Source: Asterias amurensis (lineage: Eukaryota; Echinodermata; Asteroidea; Forcipulatida; Asteriidae). Taken from it: a DNA stretch of 64,000 nucleotides. Made by a program: the position numbers and the translations under genes. Where the stretch lies: the NCBI RefSeq assembly GCF_032118995.1, contig NC_092654.1, forward strand, positions 14,933,784 to 14,997,783. Reading direction: 5' to 3'. A model generated the notes under the pieces. The model was not told the DNA's origin. It ran no database searches and saw only the letters and a program-made list of their open reading frames with translations. This document shows positions 21,485 through 32,832 of this stretch, piece after piece. Within the stretch, counting starts at the first letter, position 1. Each line of letters opens with the position of its first letter.

Positions 21485-24400
21485 TCAACTCCTCCAGATA
21501 TTGAAAGAAGGATCTTGATTTCTGGCATTCTGTATCCCCTCATCTTCCTCAGCCAGTACGTCACCCATCTGAGATGCATAACTCTATAAAGGACAGTATA
21601 AGAAAGATGGTAAAAGCATGATGCAAGTCTATTGTCTTATACATTAATACATCATACAGTAAGGACTTGGTAAATAAGCAAAACTTTGAGATTTATTAAA
21701 ATCTTTTGAGTTTGGGTTTTTGGTCCAAAATAAAATAAAAAATCTGCCATGACGACATGGTCAAAATTTCAGATTTGGAGTCAAAATTATTTCAGTGATT
21801 TTATGGTTTGAAATGATGTAGGACGGACTACTGAAGACATTTTACAAGTAAGGACTTGGTAACTAAGCAAAAGTTTTAGATTTATTATTTAACAAAATTG
21901 AGTTTGGGTTTTTGGTCCAAAATCTCAAAATTCTGCCATGCCGGCATGGTCAAAATTTCAGGTTTGTTGTTGATTGTTTTGTGGTAATTTTATGGTTTGA
22001 AATGATGTGGGACGGACTACTGATGACATTTTATGAGAGCCACTGACGAGATTCAAATGGATTTTCTCTCCAAGTTTTCATTGTTTTCTATCAAGACAAC
22101 ACATCCGATCCAAGTCTTTGATTGATGACAATACCTTGTTTTGATTGCTGTCTCCTCGTAGAGATTGAGACCTCATTGCATACGCTGATCCTGGCCTGGA
22201 AAAATGAGCTAAATCCTGGGGAATGCTTGGGTCATAGTCTTTAACCTAGAATGAGGAAAAAAATACTCCAAAATTTACAAAGTATTCAATGAGTTTTTAG
22301 CTGCCAGCTTGCTTACAAAGGTCGCACTCTGTCCAACAAATTGAGTTTTGAATTTTATAAAAATTTTGTGACATATTCTTCCTGCATGGAGTTATTCGTT
22401 CCAGGTTTTCGAAGGTACCTCAAAACCATGACCACCCTTTGAAATGAAATTTTCACATGTTTGATTATATGCATTGTTTATCATGGCGTTTCATGGCCGA
22501 GCGCTTAAGAGCACCGGATTCAAGCTCTGGTGTTTGATCAGCAGGTTGTCAGTTCGAATCTCGGTCGTGACACTTGCTACATAAAATTTGGAGAGGTAGT
22601 GCTTTCTGCTCAACCGGCCAGGCTTTGAATTGATGATACCCAAGCCTACATCCGTATGGACTGTAAAACCCTGTTTCAGCCCTAGGAGTAGTTGCCACTG
22701 GCCTCTGGAAAAAAAAAATTGTAGCCCGCACCTTGAAGTGGCCTTCAGGCCTTGTGTGTCTGGTGACTTGCCCAAAAAAAAAATAATAAAAATATCTACA
22801 TTTATGTAGTATTCCAGTAGTATTCCAAAACTATAGTTTTACATTGCCTTCAAGTATCAGGCCTGGAAGCATAATTTAGAATGGGAAGTAAACTTGTACA
22901 TTGTCTAAAAATTACGAGCTCACCTTTTGAACAATATCAAGTCTGATAAGATCTGCTTTGGGTGTCCGCCTACATCCTTCTGCTGCAAAGAATGGCCAGA
23001 TGGTCTCTAATGCTGATGCAAAATCAACTGACGTCCTGAATCAAATCAAGGAAAACGAATGCATCGTAAATTGGGAGTGTGTCATTTTCCATAACCAAAA
23101 AGGGCATTATTATGAAATGATTAATACATTGGTATATTTTATTGATATTATAATAATAATATAATAATAATAGTAAAAATTTATATAATCACATTGTGAC
23201 CAAAAAGGTCCAATGAAAATATGCATGAAAAGATTAAAACACCAAAGTCTAAGTAGAATTAAACAATTAAACAACAATAATTATAAAGTGGAAAATAAAC
23301 AGTAAACATGTAAAAGAACAAGAAAAAGGAAATTATACACATTGCACATAATACATGTAGATTTGTCTGTCTCAAATCTGTAAAAAATAAAATCAAAAAA
23401 GAAATTAAGGTTTCTGACTCAGGTTATTTGAAACTCTTCATCAAAATTTAACCAACCTCTACTATTATACACATATTGACTGGCAACGAGGTAACTAGTA
23501 TACGTGTATTCCCATGAGGGACTTTGAGTGACCAGAAGAGCGACCTATTTCCTGAGGCCGACGGCCGAAGGAAATAGGCCCCTTTTGTGGTCACTCACAG
23601 GCCCGAGGGGGAATAGACGTACACTAGTTACCGAATTATGCCAGTCAATATGTGTTTTATAACATAGCTCGGTCTTAAAATGTAAAATAAGAACAGAAAA
23701 AAAAAATGTTGTAGTTTGTTCACGGTTCAAGTCAAGAGAGGGCGCTGTTACCGCGGGCACTATTTGCAAAGACTAGTGCCCGCTCTGGTACTATTCCCGC
23801 AAAACACGCGCGCGCGATCAGCAGCCTATATTAGTTCATCCCACGTGACCGTGTTTCAGCCAACCAGAATACAGAGCGAGCAAGAGGTTTGTTATAATAA
23901 GTAATAGTAAGACATAAAATGTAAGAATGCACACATGAGTGATCTGATGGGCCAGTCCTGATGGAAGCCGACCGGCCATCACCCTTAAAAAATAAGTCAT
24001 TTAAAAACATTTTTAATACACAAATGGACATTTTTAAAGTGCCGGCATCTCTGCTGCGCTGCTCTGAAAAAGAAAAACCAAAAGTGAAGTTGAAAGGCCA
24101 AAAGTGAAGTTGAAAGTTTCACAGTTTCAGGCAGGGAGTTCCAAAGCCTTCTAGTTTGTAATTGTAAACTATTTTGCAGTTTAGAAACAAAATGGGTGTC
24201 GAACATTAAAAACACGATTTTATGTAGTTTTATTGACGGTACACTTAGCATTGGTGAAGGTTTGACAAAAGCAGTATTCAACTCAAGTTCAAAAGCAATG
24301 ATTATTTTCACATATCATCATCAAAAAGTAGTCAATAATCAATGAAAGTGAAGCTCGTTCCAAAAAGACAGACTTGTCAAGGAACAGACTACAAAACGAA

Positions 24401-27400
24401 ACAAAACAGCTTTACAAAAGATGAATAAACAAAATAACACCTAAAACAAGTGTACAAGTAACAATAATTCAATTCAAATCGACTCATTTTTAATGGCAGA
24501 GGAGTATTGCAGTATGATGTGTACGTCCACAATTAGCAAAAGTAGCACAACGAGATATAGTTCGACCACCAGGGTGGGGGGTCCAATAACAGTAAAGTAT
24601 GTTTAAAGACTTTACTGAAACGGCTGGTGGGATAAAGCTTCAGTTTTTGTTTAAAAAGAGCGAGTGATTTACTTTCCCAGAGTAATCATTGACGTTTTTT
24701 TAAGTGAGAGTTTACCTTCCTTTGCTGTCCTTCAATGAGAGTTCAGGTTTTCTTTCCATGAGTTTCATGATTACTCGACCATGACCTTGAAATGCAGCGC
24801 AATGGCAGGCGGTCCATCTTGTTCCACTGTTGCTCAAGTTGACATCAGCTCTAAAAACAGTTGGAAATTAGCATCTACATTAATGTTTTAGCATCTTGGT
24901 GGGTGCCCTTAGCCAGTGGCGAAGGCAGACATTTCAATGATGATGGGGGGGGGGGGGGGGGGCAAGGGGGGAGGGGAAAATACATAATTTGGGGGTCTTT
25001 TTAATAATGTAACAAGACATTCATTTGTGCACGTTAGATCTCATTAGGAACACAGGTTCTCAAGGGGGACTCTTGTTAGGCCAATGCTAAGGGTTAGATT
25101 GTTTTACATTTCCCCATAAATTTCCTTTAGACAGTTCCACATAAGAGAGGGGCTTAACGACAAAGGGTAAAACTTGAGTAACTAGGGACAAAACTACAGT
25201 GTTAACAAACTCCCTCTGTACTCAGGCTCAAATGCTGTTTTTGTTGGTTATCTTGGTCGACTTTTATTTGCCATTTGGGCTCAAGAAGGGTATAGTGCAC
25301 ATTGGACATGTTGAGGGTAAAAGGGGTTTCGCCTTCCACCTGAAGGAAGCCTTGTTACAATCTTGGAGGGAGACTAGGAGTACTACTTTAATTGTAGTAT
25401 GAGGAAAACCCATAGTTGCCTACAGACGCCCACCAAGTCTCAGGGATCTCATTGTCCGAGCAGAAGTCCCTCCCATTAATGATGATGTTAATCCCCCTCT
25501 ACCACAGGGAACTTTTAGGTGTTCCAACATCTCCAAATGCATCGTCTGTAGACAACCCATCAGGGAATCGGACTCCTTCACCAGTAACACCGGCGGTACC
25601 ACCCATAAGACAAGGGGTCATGTCACCTGCACCACCACTAATCTCATTTATCTCATATCTTGCAGAGTCTGTGGTGTTCAATATATAGGTGAAACAAGAA
25701 CTACACTCAAGAGGCGTTTCTACGGCCACAGATCTACAGTCAAGACCCAAAAGCTAGATACACCTGTAGGTCATCACTTCAATCTTCCTAATCACTCAAT
25801 TTCTGACATGATCTTACAGGGCATAGAGGCACTAGGCAACCACAGAGAGACTGTGCGTTTGAGTAGGGAGAAACTCTGGATTAGACGCCTCCAGACCATT
25901 CAACATCATGGTCTGAACATCCAAGAAGGAAACGACTAATAAACCTTTTGTTTTGGCGTCTCCTTTTTTCCCCATAGCCTTTTAGCCTGAGCCTCATTCA
26001 CTAATAAATTACTTTTTACCCAACCTCACCACCCTTGATGTTGTCCTTTCCATCTTCTTGCTTGTGGTCAAGCCAGTCCCTTCCCTTCACCCCCCCCCTT
26101 TTTGTCCCCCTACTCATTGTTTACCCCCTGCCTTTTTATGTATGCTTTCTAACCCCATTCATGTATTTCCACTTCACTGCTTATGTTTCACTTAGTTACC
26201 TGTTCATGTTTGTTGTGTTGTCATTTAGCCTTCGAGAAAGACTCTGCTAGGGTCGAAACGTCAGGCCATTAACTATTTTTTGCATTTATACTCTCGGTCC
26301 ATTTGGTTGGTAAGTTGTTTGCACCACTAATTCTATTTTCTCAGGAAAACATTACATTGGAAAAATCAAAACTTACATGGTACAAAATACAAGCATACGT
26401 AGTTACTTAGTAGTACGAACCTAATCTTCCTATTAACTTTCTATACTACTAATAATAATAATGTGGATTTATAAATAATGCACACTTTAAGAAAACCGAA
26501 AACATTATAATTAAAAATGAAGAATATACAATAAAAGTAAAGTCAGTGTTTGTTTGAATTGTCTTCCTTTGTTTATCTTCAATAGACTTAAACTTACCCC
26601 TGACTGAGAAGGTATTGCACAATATCACTGTAGCCCCAGAAAGCTGCATTGCACAGAGGAGTGAAGCCATCATTGGATTTCTTGTTCACATCGACGCCTT
26701 TGGCTAGAAGTGATCTTACAAACTGTTAAAAGATAGATGGAAATCAGACAACATTTGGTTAAATTCACACACAACCTGTGAGTGTCTCATGCTACATGTA
26801 TGTAACCTTTTGTATTTGTCGAAGCCAGCATCCTCACTTGAAGTATCCTAACAATGCATAAAATCACAAATCTGTGAAAATTTTGACTTTGGTTACTTGT
26901 AGAAACTATAAAGCTCCCCCTTGAGCCTTAAAGGGGTCTCATATTTTGGGCCTCTTAAGCTCAATACGTTTTTAAAATCGGCATTAATAGGTGGGTGACA
27001 TTTTTACGACCGTTAGCCATCAATAACTGAAGTTTCCTTTGAACTACACAACCAAAACGTTCCCCACACACTCAATATACATTCTTTATGCTTGCATTTC
27101 CTTTTAGTTGAGTGAAATTAAAAAACATCGTCAACAAAATGCAATTACTGCTCTGAACATACTGGGTTTTTTTGTGTCGCATCGCTTGTTTTTTTACATC
27201 TCTTATCTAATGTTCAATGCTTTATTTTTTGGTCACCAAGTGCTGCACCTGCGGATACCAGCATACTGAATCGACAACTGCTGAGCCACGGTCGAGTTGG
27301 ATTAAACCATTCTGTGAAAGGGGTGTTACAAGGCAGTGTGTCAGTGTGTGCACTAGTGCTGGGCGAATAGTGAAATTTTGTTATTGGCCAACTATCCGAA

Positions 27401-30129
27401 ATTAACCGGATATTCGAATAGTTTTTTTCGCCGCTAGAGGGCGCTATAAAAAAAATAAAAATAAAAAAATATTTAGAAAATTTTTTTTTTGTCGCTAGAG
27501 GGCGCTGTTCGTTCGTGAATGAGATCTTCTGGGCGGATTGATATTAGTTTTAGACAGTGTCACTCGGTTCATTCATAAAAATGACCGGATCTAATTTAAA
27601 GATGGCGATTTGCTTTTTCTTTTGATCGTGGATGACTCTACGTGAAGGAAAACTTTTGTAATCTTTGAACAAATTACGTCAGAAATGTCATTGTTTTGAC
27701 TCTTCACGGAGGTGAGCATAGTTAAATACTTAATTTATGCTGTTTTATGCTGTCTTAATAGAAGTTTCATTAGGATTCAGACAAAACATTCATGTCAGTT
27801 GTCGCCCGACGTCCGCGGATATTCGGATATTAAAGAATATCCGGTTACTTGGTTGTAATTACAGAACTATCCGGTTTATAAATAGCTATTCGCGCCCTAT
27901 GCGGATATCCGGTTAAGAAAAAAAGGGCATTCGCGGTTACGGATAGGAAAACCTCTTCGCCATTAACCGGATATTCGAATTATTCGCCCAGGCCTAGTGT
28001 GCACGCTATGTGTGAACGGCGGGTATTGTAAACAGACAGCCCACATGCACTGCCGCATTAAGTTAATGTAATGGCTAACGCGGTCATAAAACTTTCACTT
28101 TTAGGGCGATTTAAAAACGTATAGCGTTAAGAAGGCCCAAAATATTAATTAGACCCCTAGTTACTAGTAATAGTAAAAGGCTCACCACAGGAGACTTGTT
28201 ATAGATAGTTTCTACCCGAGTAGAAGTAGACTTTGGTCATCTTGTTGTTGTTGACGTGTTGTCGGCACTCTTGATTTGTTGTCGACGTTGTCAACATACT
28301 GTCAGCTTTTTTAGTTAATAGTAGAACCCAAACAGACCATTCAGTTCACAACAGTCAAACTTAAGGGTTACGACGTACGTACAGAAACATTCAAAACCAG
28401 TGACTGTCAAACTCATCATCAATCAATCAAAAATGAAATAACAAAAACAAACAAAACTCGACAAAAGCAACCAACAAAAAATCAAACTTTCAAAAAAGGC
28501 AAAACAAATAGTTAAAAAATTGCAAGAAAGTAATAATATTATTATTAAAAAGTTGGGATAATCGTAGACCCAGTAACTGGGGCGCTGTACTCCTTTTCAA
28601 CAATTTTTGACTTTATCTGTCGTACTAGCGCCCCAGGGAATGGCACAGAATTTTAACGAATACCCAGTTTTTCGCGACACCCAGCCACAAAAAATGCCTC
28701 AAAATGACAAAAAGACCAAACAAACTAGCTCAAAAATCGCCTACTCTATTCTCGATACGTCTAGGATGTAACATCAGGCATTTAATTGTACTCACGATCA
28801 TTTTTTAAACTCCAAATCGATGATTTTTAACTCCGCATCGTGGAGCGATTGACAAGTCTGCGATTTTCGGATGTGTATGGTAACGAAACATGGCGTCGCG
28901 TTGTGGGTGGATGTCCATCAACGGCTGTTTAATGCTACACTTGTTACAGGCGTTGCAGCGAATGCTATACATTGTACACGGGGATGGGTACAGGCGCTGC
29001 AGCTAGCGAGTGCCCACGTGCGTTCAATCATGGGCAACGTAACTTATACGGTGCCGGGTTGTTGGAAAAATATCAGAAAGGGGGTGAAAGGTTCTCAGAA
29101 AGGGAATATTGTCTGAAAGAGGGGATTTTTCTGGTCATCGCCCCCCCCCCCCAAAAAAGGGGGAAAAATATGATAAATAAATAAAAACCGCTGTACTTCA
29201 TCTAGGCCTACGATTTTTGTGCATGGTTAAATTGCTTCTTATAATGTTTAGTGCTGCCAGTGTCACTGTAGAATTTTTATTTATTTATTTATCATCTTTT
29301 TTCCCCCTTTTTTTTTCCCCTTTTTTTTGGGGGGGGGGGGGCGATGACCAGAAAAATCCAGACCAGCAGACTTCATCCAGAACCATCCAGCTTCATCCAG
29401 CAGACTTCAGACCAGAAAAATCCCCTCTTTCAGACAATATTCCCTTTCTGAGAACTTTTCACCCCCTTTCTGATAATTTTCCAACAACCCGGCACCGTGT
29501 AAGTTACGTTGACCATGATTGAACGCACGTGGGGGGCACTCGCTAGCTGCAGCGCCTGTACCCATCCCCGTGTACAATGTATAGCATTCGCTGCAACGCC
29601 TGTAACAAGTGTAGCATTAAACAGCCGTTGATGGACATCCACCCACAACGCGACGCCATGTTTCGTTACCATACACATCCGAAAATCGCAGACTTGTCAA
29701 TCGCTCCACGATGCGGAGTTAAAAATCATCGATTTGGAGTTTAAAAAATGATCGTGAGTACAATTAAATGCCTGATGTTACATCCTAGACGTATCGAGAA
29801 TAGAGTAGGCGATTTTTGAGCTAGTTTGTTTGGTCTTTTTGTCATTTTGAGGCATTTTTTGTGGCTGGGTGTCGCGAAAAACTGGGTATTCGTTAAAATT
29901 CTGTGCCATTCCCTGGGGCGCTAGTACGACAGATAAAGTCAAAAATTGTTGAAAAGGAGTACAGCGCCCCAGTTACTGGGTCTAGGATAATCGTAACCCT
30001 CGTTCCCATCTCTATACAATCTATAATGTTTGTTTTTAACTGTACAGAAAGTGAGTAAAAACTTACATTCAAGTCTCCACTTGCGGCAGCGGTTGCCAAG
30101 TCACCGTTCACTTCTATGGGCGCCGCCAT
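21485..30129 (-). CDS. Small ankyrin-repeat protein, complete, 214 aa, function unknown
   Basis: Coding exons in transcript order: 30129-30067, 26722-26598, 24850-24716, 23035-22924, 22245-22135, 21583-21485 (stop 21487-21485). All borders are AG/GT, phases agree, total 645 nt. Start context AAGATGGCGGC. Three to four ankyrin repeats fill residues about 9-120: ATAAASGDLNFVRSLLAKG, then DGFTPLCNAAFWGYSDIVQ with LLSQGADVN, then TACHCAAFQGHGRVIMKLM, then a shortened DSKGRTSVDFAS. The rest is not ankyrin: TIWPFFAAEGCRRTPKADLI, then SRPGSAYAMRSQSL and an acidic end finishing PSFNIWRS. I do not recognise an ortholog with certainty and give no symbol. No signal peptide or membrane segment, so probably cytosolic or nuclear, acting by protein binding (inference). 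Intron 1 carries a foldback transposon and a hAT element. Divergent from TMTC1. Confidence 0.88.
21658..22036. repeat. Two-copy tandem duplication, ~190 bp each
   Basis: 'gtaaggacttggtaa' to 'ggacggactactga(a/t)gacattttac/t' occurs twice in direct order (about 21658-21848 and 21849-22036), with moderate divergence, in the last intron of the ankyrin gene. Each copy has GAGTTTGGGTTTTTGGTCCA. Confidence 0.75.
22484..22790 (+). mobile_element. SINE (tRNA-headed family S2), copy 1
   Basis: The head has the A box TGGCCGAGCGCTTAAGAGC and B box AGTTCGAATCTCGG like family S1, but the body differs: it includes 'ggactgtaaaaccctgttt', 'cagccctaggag' and 'cttgaagtggcc', and ends in an A-rich tail. A second copy is at 45388-45725. 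In the ankyrin gene intron between exons 4 and 5. Confidence 0.7.
23470..23655. repeat. Palindromic foldback repeat
   Basis: The outer arms CATATTGACTGGCA and TGCCAGTCAATATG are perfect inverted repeats, followed inward by GGTAACTAGT/ACTAGTTACC and then a GC-rich palindrome CCTATTTCCT...AGGAAATAGG. The whole can fold into one long hairpin. Located in the ankyrin intron between exons 3 and 4. Confidence 0.7.
24045..24311 (-). mobile_element. LINE 3' stump, degraded
   Basis: A minus-strand frame contains RRLWNSLPETVKLSTSLLAF, the pattern (LWNSLP...S..AFK) at the C-terminus of many non-LTR reverse-transcriptase proteins. The 5' part is absent. In the ankyrin intron between exons 3 and 4. Confidence 0.6.
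24945..24962 (+). repeat. Run of 18 G
   Basis: A homopolymer of 18 G, followed by further short G runs. Length may be uncertain in the assembly. Confidence 0.8.
25403..26343 (+). mobile_element. Penelope-like element 3' end with GIY-YIG endonuclease relic
   Basis: A frame with no internal stop from 25403 to the stop at 25937-25939 (178 codons, no suitable start) encodes PIVAYRRPPSLRDLIVRAE, cysteine pairs CSNISKCIVC, then CRVCGVQYIGETRTTLKRR, the GIY-YIG nuclease signature in Penelope style, then PVGHHFN and a tail with KLWIRRLQT. This matches the C-terminal endonuclease of Penelope-like retroelements; the reverse-transcriptase part is missing. Downstream sequence to 26343 contains GGGTCGAAACGTCAGGCCAT and matches the relic at 1895-2045. 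In the ankyrin intron between exons 2 and 3, antisense to the gene. Confidence 0.85.
27354..27996. mobile_element. hAT-type non-autonomous element, 643 bp
   Basis: Ends TAGTGCTGGGCGAATAG and, inverted, TAGGCCTGGGCGAATAATTC. Perfect 8-bp direct repeats GTGTGCAC lie at 27346-27353 and 27997-28004. It is clearly the same family as 3286-3867, with a ~60-bp extra segment near the left side that repeats GCCGCTAGAGGGCGCT twice. In ankyrin intron 1. Confidence 0.88.
28565..29984. mobile_element. Mutator-like foldback element, 1420 bp, 9-bp target duplication
   Basis: The arms (about 28565-29182 and 29278-29984) are near-identical inverted repeats of 600 bp or more beginning TAGACCCAGTAACTGGGG. They surround a ~90-bp unique loop. 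Perfect 9-bp direct repeats GGATAATCG lie at 28556-28564 and 29985-29993. Very long terminal inverted repeats with 9-bp duplications are typical of Mutator-like elements. The right arm has an extra ~65 bp made of short internal repeats (about 29354-29420). Each arm holds the same open frame of about 81 codons, which has no family resemblance and is probably not a gene. It lies 73 bp from ankyrin exon 1. Confidence 0.88.
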
Positions 30130-30331
30130 CTTGTTTACGATTCCGATTCATGCTTCATACGTCCGTCTGTTCTGTTATATATCTCTGTGGCTGGGCAGAG
30201 CCGTATCTGGGCTGGCCGTGGCGCCCTCTCGTGGTCAAATATTAAAGAGAACGGAAGTGGTCGATGTGTGTGTGTGTTGACAGCCACGAAACAAAACGTT
30301 CAACGTGCTGCTTTTGTCGTGAATAACAAAG
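30130..30331. promoter_or_regulatory. Divergent promoter region of ankyrin gene; possible TMTC1 non-coding first exon
   Basis: This GC-richer stretch begins at the ankyrin start codon. On the plus strand it ends in a strong donor, AAAG|GTGAGC, after 30331. A good acceptor, CATCCTCAG, ends at 32955, upstream of the TMTC1 start. A non-coding first exon of TMTC1 ending at 30331 and joined to 32956 would fit, giving a bidirectional promoter. This is inference only. Confidence 0.35.
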
Positions 30332-30750
30332 GTGAGCTTCAAACGAGGATTCAGTTTTATCAAATTTATAAAATTAATATGGATATGTCTACGTTAAAAC
30401 GAGGGAAAATTCCGGTTGCTCTTTGTTTGATGATCAGAATAATTTTAATTATTAATCTGCACAGCGCCACAGCGCACAGTTTATACGCCCTTTTATACAG
30501 CGCAGTGACAACTCCAGTCAGTGCTCGATGAACATGATATGATTGTGACAGCACTCCCCGCTGCACACAGCCTTCGCGACAGGTTCATGCATGAGTAGGT
30601 TTTAAAATTAAAATCATGAATATAAAACAGATTGTTACTTTTCATCAGAGATAAAGAATATAATTAACATTTACCCATGGGGCATGGGCATAAAAAAGCA
30701 ATAACCCGATCGATGTGTTGTGTATTTATTTGGATTTCTCTCCGTATCTC

Positions 30751-30780
30751 CATGGAAGTAGGATTATCCTACCTCCATGG
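30751..30780. repeat. 30-bp hairpin insert with 6-bp direct repeats
   Basis: CATGGAAGTAGGAT and ATCCTACCTCCATG pair with one mismatch. The unit is flanked on both sides by TATCTC (30745-30750 and 30781-30786). See also 30998-31029. Confidence 0.7.
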
Positions 30781-30997
30781 TATCTCATAATCCTGTTCCT
30801 GCCACCACTTTTCACTCATTTTTACAAAAAGGGATATCTCATTGAGGTGATTTAGATACTATGTTATTTCATATCAAATGAAAAAGTAGTGGCGCCATAC
30901 ATACAGAAATTTTTCCATTTATTTTAGGAAAGGTTTTTTTAGGAGGAGGGTTACGTTTTCGCAACAACTATTAACAAGTGTCAGTAATCTGTACATC

Positions 30998-31029
30998 CAT
31001 GGAGGAATAAATAGTTTATTCCTCCATGG
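30998..31029. repeat. 32-bp hairpin insert with 6-bp direct repeats
   Basis: With the preceding C it forms a perfect 15-bp stem, CCATGGAGGAATAAA / TTTATTCCTCCATGG, around a 3-nt loop. It is flanked on both sides by TACATC (30992-30997 and 31030-31035). Same CCATGG...CCATGG ends as the hairpin 220 bp upstream, but a different stem core and different flanking repeat. Confidence 0.72.
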
Positions 31030-31375
31030 TACATCCAAATCCAAGTCCAAACCTAGTGGTTTTATGGTCAGGCCATCAAAAAATGCACTCAGGTTTACCG
31101 TCGTCAAATTGTTTTGTATTTTTTTTTTTTTTTTCTTGCATTTTTTTTTTATCAAGTAATATAGCCACAAGGAAACCTTACTTGGTAAATTTTCAAGGAA
31201 CAATTTTATTTAGAAACAGGATGTGAACTAATGTTAATCCGAAGGTTGTTAAAAATGTTAACATGAAGTGCCTTGAGATTTGATATGATGATAACTGACA
31301 ATATGATTATGACTAAATACCTGAGGATCTCTATTTAATAAAACCACACATTAAAAAAAAACCACTCAGGCACAT

Positions 31376-31748
31376 TTAAAGCCATTGGACCCTTTCGGTA
31401 AACAGTGTTGTCCAAGGCCCACACTTTGTGTACCACAACTTCCATATCAAGTAACAAACCTGTGAAAATTTAGGCTCAATCGGTCATCGGAGTCGGGAGA
31501 AAACAACGGAAAAACCCACCCTTGTTTCCGCGCGTTTCGCCGTGTCATGACATGTGTTTAAAATAAATCCGTAATTCTCGTTAACGAGAATTTGTATTGT
31601 TTTGCTGTTTTCTCAAAAAGTAAAGCATTTCATGGAATAATATTTCAAGAGAAGTCTTTCACCATTGCCTTCTGTAAACCCTGTAAGTTATTTGTAAATC
31701 TATGAATTTTTTTTTTTTTTCTGAACCGAAAGGGTCTAATGGCTTTAA
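31376..31748. mobile_element. TTAA-flanked MITE (M2), intact borders
   Basis: TTAAAGCCATTGGACCCTTTC and inverted GAAAGGGTCTAATGGCTTTAA, TTAA at both borders. Interior shares GCCGTGTCATGACATGTG with 6928-7295. Confidence 0.78.
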
Positions 31749-32456
31749 ACTGTTGGACTCTGAACCTGTGTGCAGCATTCAGATAATAATAGTGTCCAAT
31801 ATTAATTATCTGAAAAATAAAACATGCTGCAATCTGCAATTAAGTTTTCTTTCCGAACTTTTCACCATGGAGGTAGAAATGGTGGCACACCATACAACAA
31901 TTGTGTGGGTATAGACAGCCTTTTATATTTGTTTATATTTGAGGAAACATTTCCCAGTAATGCTCTTATAAATTGATACATGCTGTACAAATGTGAAACC
32001 AGACAAACAGTTCAATAATTCAGTCACCTTGAATGGAATAAGTTTAGCTACAGTGGTAATCCCAGATAATCCCTGATAATCTATAATCCACCACACACTG
32101 TAGTGTGGACATTCTATAGGGCTTTTATTGATCTGGATTTGGTCCCAGGTGGAGTGTTTGGAGGGATGTGTGTTTGGAGGGATGGTTGTTGCCTCAACAC
32201 AATAATGTGAACAGGTACACTATAGGTGAGGCTTTGGTGTGTTCAAACTTGAATAAAAATAACTGTATTATGTAGCTTTGTATTGATCTGTCATGGTGAA
32301 AGTGCGGAAGTTGAGATATAGGCTTGGATAAACTAAACCAATGACTAATTTACCAGCCAAGCCGATGCTAGTTGGATTTGGACTGCTTCATTCTGTGTCA
32401 AATCATCACCCCCCCCCCCCCTCAAAATAAAAAATTCAATTTCGCTCACATTGGGC

Positions 32457-32832
32457 TTAAAGGGAAGGTACACGTTTGGTAATTACGCAAAACAAATATT
32501 AACTTAAAAACTGACTTGGTAACGAGCATTGGAGAGCTGTTGGTAGTATAAAACATTGTGGGAAACGACTCCCTCTGAAGTAACGTGGTTTTTGAGAAAG
32601 AGGTAATTTCTCACTTAAACAATAAAAGGCTTATAGCTAGAAGTCTTTTATTCCTGTCTGAAAGCACACAAATTTGCCCAACAAGGGTGTTTTTTCTTTC
32701 ATCATTTTCTCGCATCTTTGATGACCAAGTGAGCCCAAATTTTCACAGGCTTGTTATTTTATGATTATGATGGGATAGACCTACACCAAGTCACTGGTCT
32801 TTGACAATTACCAAATGTCTACAGGGCCTTTA
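32457..32832. mobile_element. MITE family M3, copy 1
   Basis: Starts TTAAAGGGAAGGTACACG and ends with the inverted-like 'aattaccaaatgt...ccttta'. It shares the internal block 'aaattttcacagg' with family M1, so M1 and M3 are probably one lineage with different ends. Partner copy at 53224-53600. Confidence 0.65.

Noticed and set aside
28871..29116. Conserved 81-codon frame present in both arms of the foldback element
   Set aside because: Its conservation is explained by the near identity of the two arms, and it shows no transposase or other domain.
29893..30066. Continuation of the ankyrin reading frame past exon 1
   Set aside because: The frame runs through a consensus GTAAGT donor into the foldback transposon; the spliced frame gives a proper ankyrin repeat.
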